DNA from: Polychytrium aggregatum
Taxonomy: Eukaryota > Chytridiomycota > Chytridiomycetes > Polychytriales
Assembly: GCF_025602895.1 (NCBI RefSeq)
Contig: NW_026516263.1
Location: forward strand, 221,653 to 285,652
Length of the DNA stretch: 64,000 nt
Direction: 5' to 3'
The position numbers and the translations under genes were made by a program. Of this stretch, positions 20,101 through 27,670 are shown piece after piece; the stretch's first letter is position 1; every line of letters starts with the position of its first letter. The notes beneath the pieces were generated by a model. The model did not search any database and was not told the DNA's origin. It was given only the letters and a program-made list of their open reading frames with translations.

Positions 20101-21219
20101 GGGCAGGACATGGACCTGAAAGATGGTCAGGGGTTGCGTTCCATGCCTGCATGCATCCAGAGACTCGCGCATCGAGCGGTAATCAATGCTGCAGACGCGG
20201 AGAGGAGCGTCCGAGCTGAGAGGAGGGGCGTGGACAAGGTCAGAATAATGTTCGACGGTTACTTTATTCTGAACAATGTCCGAAGAACAAACAACAGGAG
20301 GAGGTACATCAAGGAGGGAAAGAGAACTGACAGCAGGAGAAGGGGTTTGGGAAGAGCGAAGGGGTTCGGGAGGAACAAGACAAGAAGGGGAAGACGAAGG
20401 TGGGAGCGTAGGAGAGGAGCTTAGATCAATCAAAGGAGTGGAATCATCAAGAAGGGGAGTGACATTGGAAGGAATTTTACAAGACGAAAGGGAAGAGGTG
20501 CATGGAGAGGGGTCGGAATCAACAGAAGGAGGGAGACAAAGAAGACCGCGAGACCAGACAATCTTGGGCTCGGCGGTGCGCAACCAAGGAAAGCCAAGGA
20601 TAAGTGGTTGATGTGGAGACCTGATCACATCGAACCGAAGGCGTTGCGAGACGTCCCCGAGAATCACCTCGAGTGGAGCAGTCTCGCGGAGGATGGGGCC
20701 AGACGACAGCGGCTTACCATCCACGCCTTCCACTGCCAAGGGCGAAGCCTTGGAGCAGGTGGGGACAGAGTGTCGAGCAACAAAGTCCTCGTCGATAAAG
20801 TTGCCAGAGGCACCAGAATCGACAAGTCCTTCGCACGACAGAGAATCACCAGAAGGAAGACGAACAGCGACGGGAACAACCAACGAGCAACGACGAACAG
20901 ACGAAACACAAGACTTTGGTTCGGTACCAGCTTCGGCACCAGGGTTGCGGCTAGCACAGACAGTTAACTTTGCCGAGGGTTGGCAGGACAGCTCAGGTAT
21001 TTGCACCTGTGGATGAGGTGCAGTTCCCAGTGACACCAGAGGTGCCACGGGTACTATGCCAGAGCTGAGAGTGTCCGCCGGTCCAGAGGCAAGGCGAAGC
21101 TGTCCGCACATCACTGCTTCCCCAGTACTTACCAAAGGCACCTTACCAATGTCTTCACTTTCGGAAGGCGGTGGGCACGGCTCCGGTTCAAGGCCTTCAC
21201 TTAGAACCGGGCCTGGTCG
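17119..21219 (-). CDS. Ty3/gypsy pol, B-1
   Basis: About 1,365 residues read by -1 frameshift from gag. In order: aspartic protease (LVDSGASGNFIDEDF), a Ser/Pro-rich linker, RT (RALNGITVKNRYPLPLI; YLDDILIYSADPSQH), RNase H ([26 protein letters not shown]), integrase with HHCC finger (HPGIRRTLAL ... CDTCARSK) and DDE core (TMDFITDLPKS; VVSDRGSQFTSRFW; HPQTDGQTERVNQ), and a C-terminal chromodomain (YLIDWKGYPVTDRSWEPAD). No stop or frame break is seen, and the catalytic residues are present. The last codons (RRR then TAG) form the polypurine tract. Expected functions are Gag-Pol processing, cDNA synthesis and integration, with the chromodomain probably guiding target choice. Confidence 0.95.
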   Translation of the reverse strand, partial: RPGPVLSEGLEPEPCPPPSESEDIGKVPLVSTGEAVMCGQLRLASGPADTLSSGIVPVAPLVSLGTAPHPQVQIPELSCQPSAKLTVCASRNPGAEAGTEPKSCVSSVRRCSLVVPVAVRLPSGDSLSCEGLVDSGASGNFIDEDFVARHSVPTCSKASPLAVEGVDGKPLSSGPILRETAPLEVILGDVSQRLRFDVIRSPHQPLILGFPWLRTAEPKIVWSRGLLCLPPSVDSDPSPCTSSLSSCKIPSNVTPLLDDSTPLIDLSSSPTLPPSSSPSCLVPPEPLRSSQTPSPAVSSLSLLDVPPPVVCSSDIVQNKVTVEHYSDLVHAPPLSSDAPLRVCSIDYRSMRESLDACRHGTQPLTIFQVHVLPTDEPSTATVEVPAEYKDFLSVFSKQEADSLPPHRPYDCPIDLEPGKSPKFGPLYSLSEPELHALRDYLDENLAKGFVRPSSSPAGSPILFVKKKDGSLRLCVDYRALNGITVKNRYPLPLIGELLDRLRGAKVFTKLDLRGAYNLLRIRSGDEWKTAFRTRYGHFEYLVMPFGLTNAPATFQHFINDVLRTELDQFAIAYLDDILIYSADPSQHVEHVKQVLSKLRAAKLYCKLEKCEFSKTSVSFLGFMVSPEGIGMERSKLSAILDWPIPRNISDLRSFVGFANFYRRFIDGYAKIAGPMTRLFRKTHGFQWSREADKAFRSLKDAFVSEPVLVHPDPSKPFVVESDASDFALGCVLSQRGADDRLHPCSFHSRTLSNAERNYSIYEKELLAIKEAFEAWRHYLEGAQHPVAVLTDHKNLEYLATARILNQRHARWSQFLSRFDIRIQYRPGARNGKADALSRRSDYIPSSASVSRDPPLLLDPAAVIRVLRSRDARSSVASRSDPVDLLQLIAEEQARDPGLDKYRRDPKFVWNGQYLTFQNRIVVPESCRVPALKSCHDPVAVGHPGIRRTLALVSRQFWWQTYRKDVKEYVSTCDTCARSKAPRHKPFGFLLPLQTADRPWGTLTMDFITDLPKSKGHTCIFVVVCSLTKMAHFMSWRSLPSAEETASLFLDNVFRLHGLPDTVVSDRGSQFTSRFWKALCTQLGIQTSLSTAFHPQTDGQTERVNQVINQYLRCYTSYQQDDWAELLPLAEFSYNNLENSSTHASPFLATYGFHPRFEVPVIAGGPDVPSATERVEHLQRNLALLKENLEKAKSDYKHFSDLRRSQAPDLRPGDQVWVLTRNISTTRPSKKLDYQRIGPFTILEAVGTLAFRLDLPKDIKVHPVFHVSLLEPYKKNSLPGRVQAPPPAVVIDGNLEWEVEEILDSKFVRGKLHYLIDWKGYPVTDRSWEPADIVFAPTVAAEYHRRYPDKPGPRRTQDGTRRSLRRR

Positions 21220-22178
21220 TTTCCCGAACTGAAGTCTTGCACTTCTCCATCCTCGTAAACGATGGTGCGGATGATCCTCGGGCCGGGAGGTCCAGGGGGC
21301 GGTCCGGTAGCTCTGGTAGATCCAAACTTGACGGGGCAGTTTCGTACCAAGTGGCCCTTCTTGCCACAGTACAGGCAGAGTCCAAAGCGGCGGCGGCGTT
21401 GTTTCTCCTCGGCGGTCAGGGGTCCAGAGACGGCAGAGTCCACTTGCATGGGCTCGGAAACAATGTAGGAGGGGTGCGGCGGAGCGAGGACGGGCGCGGG
21501 AGCGATGGCGGGAACGGCAGCGGAGGCGGAACCAAAGGCGAACTGGGAAGACCGGTAGCGGGCAGGCGTGCTTCGGCGCTCTTGACGGCGCTCGCGGATT
21601 CGTGCATCGAGCTCGTTACAAAGCTCGATGTACTCCTCCAGATCTCGTGGCAGAGGGCGAACTCGCGAAAGTTCGTCTCTGACATCATCCGACAAGCCAA
21701 GTCGGAAGAACGAGATCTTTGCACCGTCGTTCCAAGTCGTATCGGCGGCAATACGAAGGAACTCGGATGCATAGACTGCGCACGGGCGGTTGCCCTGAGA
21801 CAGTGTGGTGATCACTGACTCGGCAGTCCTGGCCCGATCAGGGTCGTCAAACACTTTGGAAAAGCGTTCTAGGAAATCGCCAAAAGAGTTGAGTCGGGGA
21901 TCACCCATCTCAAGCATCGGAGTCGCCCACTGGAGAGCCGGTCCAGTGAGCAGACTAATGACGAATCCGACCTTAATCGGGTCAGCAGGGAACCGGTGGG
22001 GCTGCATTCGTATATACAGTTTGCACTGATTTACGAATGCCCGGAACCCTTGCCGGTTACCGTCGTAACGGTCCGGCATCTGCACGCTGTACCCAGCGGC
22101 AGGAGCATCGCGAGCTGTCCGGAGCTCGGCGAGCTCGGCCTCCAAGGCACGGAGGCGGTCCACGAGGGCAGGATCCAT
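21201..22178 (-). CDS. Ty3/gypsy gag, B-1
   Basis: 325-residue Gag from the ATG at 22176-22178 (MDPALVDRLRALEAEL). An upstream in-frame extension lacks an ATG. Contains the retrotransposon gag domain and a CCHC knuckle (CLYCGKKGHLVRNC). A run of A residues (T on the coding strand) and Pro/Ser-coding repeats precede the ATG. The C-terminal codons TCG GGA AAC carry the frameshift heptamer. Confidence 0.93.
   Translation of the reverse strand: MDPALVDRLRALEAELAELRTARDAPAAGYSVQMPDRYDGNRQGFRAFVNQCKLYIRMQPHRFPADPIKVGFVISLLTGPALQWATPMLEMGDPRLNSFGDFLERFSKVFDDPDRARTAESVITTLSQGNRPCAVYASEFLRIAADTTWNDGAKISFFRLGLSDDVRDELSRVRPLPRDLEEYIELCNELDARIRERRQERRSTPARYRSSQFAFGSASAAVPAIAPAPVLAPPHPSYIVSEPMQVDSAVSGPLTAEEKQRRRRFGLCLYCGKKGHLVRNCPVKFGSTRATGPPPGPPGPRIIRTIVYEDGEVQDFSSGNDQARF
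21219..21225 (-). promoter_or_regulatory. -1 frameshift heptamer GGGAAAC (B-1)
   Basis: Gag phase is TCG GGA AAC GAC (G_GGA_AAC), and gag stops 18 nt later. The -1 frame runs on through a short linker into protease with no stop. Same heptamer as in family A. Confidence 0.75.
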
Positions 22179-22339
22179 GGCGGGACTGGGACTGGGACTG
22201 GGAAAAAAAAAAGCGAGGAGGTTCAAGAACAGGAGAGCGAAGAGGGCTCAGACACAAGTGTGCTTGAGGTTCGGACAGGACTAGGAAAGGGGCGGGGCTA
22301 GGAGCGGAAGATACCAAGCAGGTGGTATCAGTAGAAGAG

Positions 22340-22351
22340 AGTTCGAACAAA
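22340..22351 (-). other. Self-priming primer-binding site of B-1
   Basis: One base after the 5' LTR the minus strand reads TTTGTTCGAACT. This is the exact 12-nt reverse complement of AGTTCGAACAAA inside the LTR (22440-22451), which lies about 31 nt downstream of TATAAATA, where transcription should start. This is the arrangement of Tf1/sushi elements, whose own RNA 5' end primes cDNA. Confidence 0.75.
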
Positions 22352-22352
22352 G

Positions 22353-22771
22353 TGTGAGGAGTGAACAAGCGCAAGGACGAAGACCAAGTGCTTGGTATGA
22401 GCTTTATTAGCTTTTAGCCCCGAACACCAAAGAACAAGTTTTGTTCGAACTGGTGTTCAACATAGGCTCAGACATGCAGGGCTATTTATAGACCGGGAGA
22501 AGGTCGAGGGGCAAAAGTGGGCGAGAAGGGTGGAGCATCACAGAGAAGCGAGAAGGGGGTGCGAGAGTGGCTGGTGTGCAAGCGAGAGAGGCTTGGCACA
22601 GCCCGGGGACATGTGCCGAGCGGTGGGGGAGGCAGGAAACCAGTAGACGCGGGTGGCAACGGCGCGTGCTCATGCATGGGGGCAAACAAACACGTGGGGA
22701 CTCATGATTGGTGCGGAGGGAGAGAGCATGCGGGACAATCTCATTGGTCCGTTGTGATGCTGGTCATCACA
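22353..22771 (-). repeat. 5' LTR of B-1
   Basis: 419 bp, matching the 3' LTR by eye. TATAAATAG lies at about 22482-22490 and AATAAA at about 22404-22409 on the minus strand. It begins TGTGATGACC. Confidence 0.95.
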
Positions 22772-22776
22772 GCAAA

Positions 22777-22955
22777 GGCCAGCCGGCCCTTTTATACCCG
22801 ACCTTGACCCCGCCTGTAAACCCGCCAGTGAAGTATTCCAATAAATCATCACTCTACCTAGTCTCTTGCCCCTTGTACTTCCAGTAAACCTCCTCAGTCT
22901 TCCCTCCACCAAGTCAGCCTCCGCCCCAGCTCTGTTCCTGCCCCTGTTTCTTACA
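22777..22955 (+). repeat. 5' LTR of E, right part
   Basis: Matches 27487-27665. Contains TTTATAC (TATA-like, about 22791-22797), the predicted transcript start AGTGAAGTAT (22827-22836) and AATAAA (about 22841). Ends TTCTTACA. Confidence 0.92.
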
Positions 22956-22957
22956 TC

Positions 22958-22967
22958 ATACTTCACT
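22958..22967 (+). other. Self-priming primer-binding site of E
   Basis: ATACTTCACT, two bases after the 5' LTR, is the exact reverse complement of AGTGAAGTAT (22827-22836), which lies about 30 nt downstream of the LTR TATA-like box. Confidence 0.65.
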
Positions 22968-22972
22968 CGACC

Positions 22973-23905
22973 ATGGACGACGTCGCCCACCCTGCCATTG
23001 AACAGATCGCTGCACTCACTGCTCAATGCCAACAGCAACAACAAGCAATTCAGCAGCTCCAGGCTCAACTCCAGCAACAAATGCAAGTGCTCCAGCAGCA
23101 GCAACAACTCCAACAATTTCAGCAACCCAGGGCCGAACAACCTCATGCCCATGCCAGGGAACCAAAGGTCCCCGATCCGGAAAGATTCCACGGCTATGCC
23201 AAAGAAATCAAGAACTTCATGTCCAATGTTGAGAACCTTATCGCCCTACAGCCATCCAGATTTCCGACAGAGCAGATCAAGGTACGATATGTCGGAACCC
23301 TCCTCGCAGACCAAGCCCTGTCGTGGTTCCGTACTCTCCCCGGGCTTCCAGACTCCCTCAACGACCTCTGGTCAGCCATGACAGCCACATTTGGCGACCC
23401 GCATGCCATCTGGACAGCCAGGACAAGACTCAAGACCCTCAAACAAGGCCGCCAATCTTGTGTGAGCTACACGACGCGCTTCAAGCAACTCGCACTGGAA
23501 GCGGACTACAACGATGGAGCTCTCTTTCAGTATTACTATGACGGACTTTCTGAGACCATCAAGGATGTCCTGTCGCAGACTCTCGACGTCCCGGAATCCC
23601 TTGACAGATTCCAAATCCTCTGTATTCAACTCGATAACAGACAATTCTCTCGCAGGTTGGAACGATCGATCAATGGTCGTAACGAGTTCACGGCAAGGAC
23701 TCCATTCACACCATCGCCTGAACACCCTCGAGGGGACGCGATGCAAATTGACTCCGTACAAGTCCTCCCTCGCAGCCCCCTCACCAAGATCGAGAAGGAT
23801 AGAAGAATGAAGCTTGGTCTCTGTCTCTATTGTGGAGAGCCGGGGCACATTGCCAAGGAATGCCCTAAGAAACAGTCCCCAAAAGGACCAGTCCAGGCCT
23901 TGTAG
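22973..23905 (+). CDS. Ty3/gypsy gag, family E
   Basis: 310-residue Gag. N-terminal Gln-rich coiled-coil-like stretch (residues ~18-50), retrotransposon gag domain (~60-200), and CCHC knuckle (CLYCGEPGHIAKEC, ~280-293). The ATG is the first after the LTR, 17 nt downstream of its end. Intact; followed by pol in the -1 register. Confidence 0.94.
   Translation: MDDVAHPAIEQIAALTAQCQQQQQAIQQLQAQLQQQMQVLQQQQQLQQFQQPRAEQPHAHAREPKVPDPERFHGYAKEIKNFMSNVENLIALQPSRFPTEQIKVRYVGTLLADQALSWFRTLPGLPDSLNDLWSAMTATFGDPHAIWTARTRLKTLKQGRQSCVSYTTRFKQLALEADYNDGALFQYYYDGLSETIKDVLSQTLDVPESLDRFQILCIQLDNRQFSRRLERSINGRNEFTARTPFTPSPEHPRGDAMQIDSVQVLPRSPLTKIEKDRRMKLGLCLYCGEPGHIAKECPKKQSPKGPVQAL
23878..23884 (+). promoter_or_regulatory. 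-1 frameshift heptamer CCCAAAA (E)
   Basis: Gag codons TCC CCA AAA GGA give C_CCA_AAA in the correct phase. The -1 frame is open from 23869 and continues to the pol domains. It fits X_XXY_YYZ, although CCCAAAA is rarer than GGGAAAC. Confidence 0.6.
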
Positions 23906-26900
23906 AGGGGACGAACCTGGACTCCACCCTGTTAACCCCCTCTATCGCACATGTTTCACACATTTCAAAAAAGCCTTCAAAGAACTTGATCATCTCTGTT
24001 ACACTTTCTTCTCAAAACAAAACTCCAATTCCAGCTCTTGCCTTGATTGACTCTGGATCCTCATGCAACTTGATCGACTCCTCCTTTGCCAAAGAAAAGA
24101 AGATACCCTTTACAAAGAAGCCCCGCCCAGTGGTTGTCCACCTGGCCGACAGCTCAATCTCACAATTCATTACAGCCGAGACAGTGCCCCTCACCTTGAA
24201 TATTGATACCCCGCCACACAGTGATAAGGCTGTGCTTGACCTCTTTGGATGCAACTCCAAGGAATACAGCCTCATCCTTGGGATGCCGTGGCTACAACGA
24301 AACAACCCCTCCATCAACTGGGTCACAGGAGAAGTTCTCTTTCCCCGAGATTGCAAAGATATTGACATCCTCTGCCCTGAACCCAAGTCCTTCCAAGACC
24401 TGAACCAGAAAGCGGCAATCCCCCCTCTGGTGATTGGCACAGTTGAAACACCGTCACCTGAGGAACCCACATCGCCTAAGATACCCATGGAATATAGCTG
24501 CCTTGCCGAGGTCTTTTCCAAGACCAAGGCGGACCTCCTGCCCACTCAAAGACCCTTCGACTGCGATATACCCCTAAAGGACGAGACCTTGCCACCGCCT
24601 TTCAAACCATTGTACAACCTCTCACCGCAAGAGTCAAAGGCTCTCGAAGGATACATCAACGAGATGCTCAACAAAGGATTCATCAAGCCCTCCAAGTCCC
24701 CAGCTGGCGCGCCTATCTTTTTCGTCAGGAAGAAAGATGGAGGACTCAGACCATGTATCGATTACCGAGATTTGAACGAAATGACTATCAAGAATAGATA
24801 TCCGCTTCCTTTGATTTCGGAACTCCTCGACCGGCTCGGCCAATCCCGAATATTTACAAAGATCGACCTCCGTGGCGCATACAATCTTGTCAGGATGAAA
24901 CCTGAAGACCAATGGAAAACTGCATTTCGATCGAAATTCGGCCATTATGAGTACCTCGTCATGCCGTTCGGGCTGACTAACGCACCGGCAATATTCCAGA
25001 GCATGATGAGCCACATCTTCCGGGACATCATCGACAGATTCGTTGTTGTCTACTTGGATGATATCCTCGTATTTTCTCCCACACTCGAAGAACATATACC
25101 CCACGTCTCGGAAGTCCTCAAGCGGTTACGAGACAACAACCTGTATGCAAAACTTGAGAAATGCGAGTTCCATCAAACCACGGTCGAGTTCCTTGGGTTT
25201 GTGATTTCCGCGAACGGAGTCAGCATGGCTCCTGACAAGGTCCGCTCTATCGTGGAATGGAAGCAACCCCGATCCTTGAAGGAGGTCCAGAGCTTCCTCG
25301 GACTATGCAATTTCTACCGCAAATTTATCAGCCATTATTCCGAAGTCGCTAAACCCCTCACAGATTTGACCAAGAAGGACACACCATTCGGATGGTCGAC
25401 AAGTGCAACAGAGGCATTCGACTCCCTCAAGGTAGCCATGACCTCCGCTCCGCTCCTCAAACATGCCGACCCAACACTTCCCTTCATCCTGGAGACGGAC
25501 GCGTCCGATTTCGCACTCGGAGCGGTGCTGTCGCAACGCGAATCCGATGACCCGCTCTCGGCCATCCACCCTGTAGCGTTCTTCTCTCGGAAACTGGACG
25601 ATGCCGAGAGGAATTACACCGTGCACGATAAGGAATTACTAGCAATTGTCGAGGCATTCCGACATTGGAGACACTATTTGGTTGGCTCAAAGGAGATCAA
25701 CGTATTTTCAGACCACAAGAATCTTACATTTTTCAGAAGCAGGCGACAGTTGAAACAAAGACACGCCCGGTGGGCCGAACTGTTGTCCGAATTCGACTAC
25801 AAACTATGTTACACCCCAGGTCACCTCAACGCAGTAGCCGATGCACTCTCAAGACGACCAGACCTTGCCCCTGAAGAGGAGGATGGCATTGCACCCTCCA
25901 AGAGACACATGACTCTGTTGCCGGATACACTTTGGGCTCGTGCAACAATGGTAAGGATGCCACACCAAGAAGTAATCGCTGACGAATCGAGGAAACTCGA
26001 AATCCTCAAGTCGCGACATGATGCACCGACCGCAGGCCATCCAGGACAAGCAAGAACTTTCGAACTTGTCAGTAGAGACTTTTATTGGCCCGACATGAGA
26101 AGATTCGTGAAAGAGTACGTGAAATCTTGTGAGACCTGTCAACGAAACAAAGCCGAACGAGCGAAACCATTTGGACTCCTCGAGCCCTTGCCTATCGCAA
26201 GCGCACCATGGTCGTCAGTGACCATGGATTTCATCGTGAAGCTTCCCAAGTCAAACGGATACGATTCGATCCTAGTCCTCGTGTGCCGCCGTACCAAGCA
26301 GGCACACTTCGTCCCCTGCTGCGAGACCATCGATGCGGAGAAGACAGCAACCTTGTTCATCGATAATGTGTTCAAGTACCATGGGCTCCCTCAGTCAATC
26401 ATTTCCGACCGCGGACCCCAATTCCGATCCCATTTCTGGAAGGCTTTAACCAAATCGCTCGGGATACGCCTCAAGCTCTCCACGGCATACCATCCGGAAA
26501 CAGATGGACAGACCGAAAGAACGAATCAGTCCCTCGAACAATACCTTCGTTGTTTCGTGAACTATGAGCAGGACGATTGGTCTCAACTGCTTCCTATCGC
26601 AGAATTTGCCCATAACAACTGTCCGAACGCAAGCACTCAGATGTCTCCGTTTTTTGCCAACTATGGTTTTCATCCGCGCGGTGATTTCGAGGCAAGCTTG
26701 AGAGACGAAGTGAACATCCCCGCAGCCAAATCTCATCTCGAGCGACTCAAGGAAGTCAACGCCTTTCTTGAGAAATCACTGAAGCAGTCACAAGAAGATG
26801 CACGTCGCTTTGCGGACCGCTCTCGCCGGGATCATCAGTTCAGTGTTGGTGACAAAGTGTGGTTAATCCGAAAGAATATTGTCACCAGAAGACCATCGAC

Positions 26901-27294
26901 AAAGCTGGACAATGTGAAACTCGGCCCCTTCGCGATTATCGAACAGGTCAACCCAGTGGCCTTCAAGCTTGCGCTCCCCGACACGATGAACATACACCCT
27001 GTCTTTCATGTGAGTATGTTTAGCCATTACCATGAAAACCACATACCCGGACGTTCTCCACCCCCTCCTTCACCAGTCCAGATTGATGGAGAGGAAGAAT
27101 ACGAAGTCGACGATATCCTCGATTCCAAATACTTCGGAAGAACATTGAAGTATCTGGTAAAATGGAAAGGCTACTCTGAGGCTGAGAACTCTTGGGAACC
27201 AGAAGGTTGTCTCGAAAACTGCCAAGAAATACTGAAGAGATTCAAGACGAAGCATTCCAACAGGTTACAAGGGAAGCCTAAAAGGAGGAGATGA
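23884..27294 (+). CDS. Ty3/gypsy pol, family E
   Basis: About 1,136 residues, intact. Protease (ALIDSGSSCNLIDSSF), RT (YLDDILVFSPTLEEH), RNase H ([26 protein letters not shown]), integrase HHCC (HPGQARTFELV ... CETCQRNK) and DDE (TMDFIVKLPKS; IISDRGPQFRSHFW; HPETDGQTERTNQ), and chromodomain (YLVKWKGYSEAENSWEPEG). Ends in AAAAGGAGGAGATGA: the polypurine tract and stop codon are the last coding bases, and the LTR starts at 27295. The 5' LTR is disrupted by B-1, which should separate promoter from gene. Confidence 0.95.
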   Translation, partial: RTSPGLVEGTNLDSTLLTPSIAHVSHISKKPSKNLIISVTLSSQNKTPIPALALIDSGSSCNLIDSSFAKEKKIPFTKKPRPVVVHLADSSISQFITAETVPLTLNIDTPPHSDKAVLDLFGCNSKEYSLILGMPWLQRNNPSINWVTGEVLFPRDCKDIDILCPEPKSFQDLNQKAAIPPLVIGTVETPSPEEPTSPKIPMEYSCLAEVFSKTKADLLPTQRPFDCDIPLKDETLPPPFKPLYNLSPQESKALEGYINEMLNKGFIKPSKSPAGAPIFFVRKKDGGLRPCIDYRDLNEMTIKNRYPLPLISELLDRLGQSRIFTKIDLRGAYNLVRMKPEDQWKTAFRSKFGHYEYLVMPFGLTNAPAIFQSMMSHIFRDIIDRFVVVYLDDILVFSPTLEEHIPHVSEVLKRLRDNNLYAKLEKCEFHQTTVEFLGFVISANGVSMAPDKVRSIVEWKQPRSLKEVQSFLGLCNFYRKFISHYSEVAKPLTDLTKKDTPFGWSTSATEAFDSLKVAMTSAPLLKHADPTLPFILETDASDFALGAVLSQRESDDPLSAIHPVAFFSRKLDDAERNYTVHDKELLAIVEAFRHWRHYLVGSKEINVFSDHKNLTFFRSRRQLKQRHARWAELLSEFDYKLCYTPGHLNAVADALSRRPDLAPEEEDGIAPSKRHMTLLPDTLWARATMVRMPHQEVIADESRKLEILKSRHDAPTAGHPGQARTFELVSRDFYWPDMRRFVKEYVKSCETCQRNKAERAKPFGLLEPLPIASAPWSSVTMDFIVKLPKSNGYDSILVLVCRRTKQAHFVPCCETIDAEKTATLFIDNVFKYHGLPQSIISDRGPQFRSHFWKALTKSLGIRLKLSTAYHPETDGQTERTNQSLEQYLRCFVNYEQDDWSQLLPIAEFAHNNCPNASTQMSPFFANYGFHPRGDFEASLRDEVNIPAAKSHLERLKEVNAFLEKSLKQSQEDARRFADRSRRDHQFSVGDKVWLIRKNIVTRRPSTKLDNVKLGPFAIIEQVNPVAFKLALPDTMNIHPVFHVSMFSHYHENHIPGRSPPPPSPVQIDGEEEYEVDDILDSKYFGRTLKYLVKWKGYSEAENSWEPEGCLENCQEILKRFKTKHSNRLQGKPKRRR

Positions 27295-27665
27295 TGTTAT
27301 GAATCAGGACATGCAGGTGCAGAGAGAGACACACGGTCACCACTCGCGACTGATTGGCAGTAGAGGTTGCTGCGCTTTTGGAATTCTAGATCCACTGCCC
27401 CGGCCTAGAGAAGCAGGGGCGTCCCATTCCTTCTCCACAGAAACGTCTTTGTAGGGTAGCCTCTTTTCTAGAAAATTGCCAGCAAAGGCCAGCCGGCCCT
27501 TTTATACCCGACCTTGACCCCGCCTGTAAACCCGCCAGTGAAGTATTCCAATAAATCATCACTCTACCTAGTCTCTTGCCCCTTGTACTTCCAGTAAACC
27601 TCCTCAGTCTTCCCTCCACCAAGTCAGCCTCCGCCCCAGCTCTGTTCCTGCCCCTGTTTCTTACA
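27295..27665 (+). repeat. 3' LTR of E
   Basis: 371 bp, TGTTATGAATC...TTTCTTACA; intact, with the same TATA-like box and AATAAA as the 5' copy. Confidence 0.95.
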
Positions 27666-27670
27666 CTCAG

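Larger units (their letters stand above)
16700..22771 (-). mobile_element. Family B Ty3/gypsy element B-1, apparently intact; TSD GCAAA
   Basis: 6,072 bp with two 419-bp LTRs that I could not tell apart by eye (both begin TGTGAGG and share GGAGGGAGAGAG, unlike other B LTRs). GCAAA at 16695-16699 and 22772-22776 is the target duplication inside the E LTR. Gag and pol are open. Matching LTRs and intact genes suggest a young, potentially autonomous insertion and make it the innermost layer of this nest. Confidence 0.96.
16508..27665 (+). mobile_element. Family E Ty3/gypsy element, split by B-1; TSD CTCAG
   Basis: Full-length element. 5' LTR in two pieces (16508-16699 and 22777-22955, together 371 bp), gag, pol, and 371-bp 3' LTR (27295-27665). 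CTCAG at 16503-16507 and 27666-27670 is the 5-bp target duplication; joining the flanks restores the 3' end of family-D pol and its polypurine tract. Without the B-1 insertion E is about 5.1 kb. Confidence 0.93.

Noticed and set aside
22956-22975. tRNA primer site for family E
   Set aside because: The sequence after the LTR does not start TGG and instead matches the element's own predicted RNA start.
27386-27670. C-terminal tail of D pol (…IKGPAGLCW…)
   Set aside because: Read-through of the D frame into the E 3' LTR; not native.
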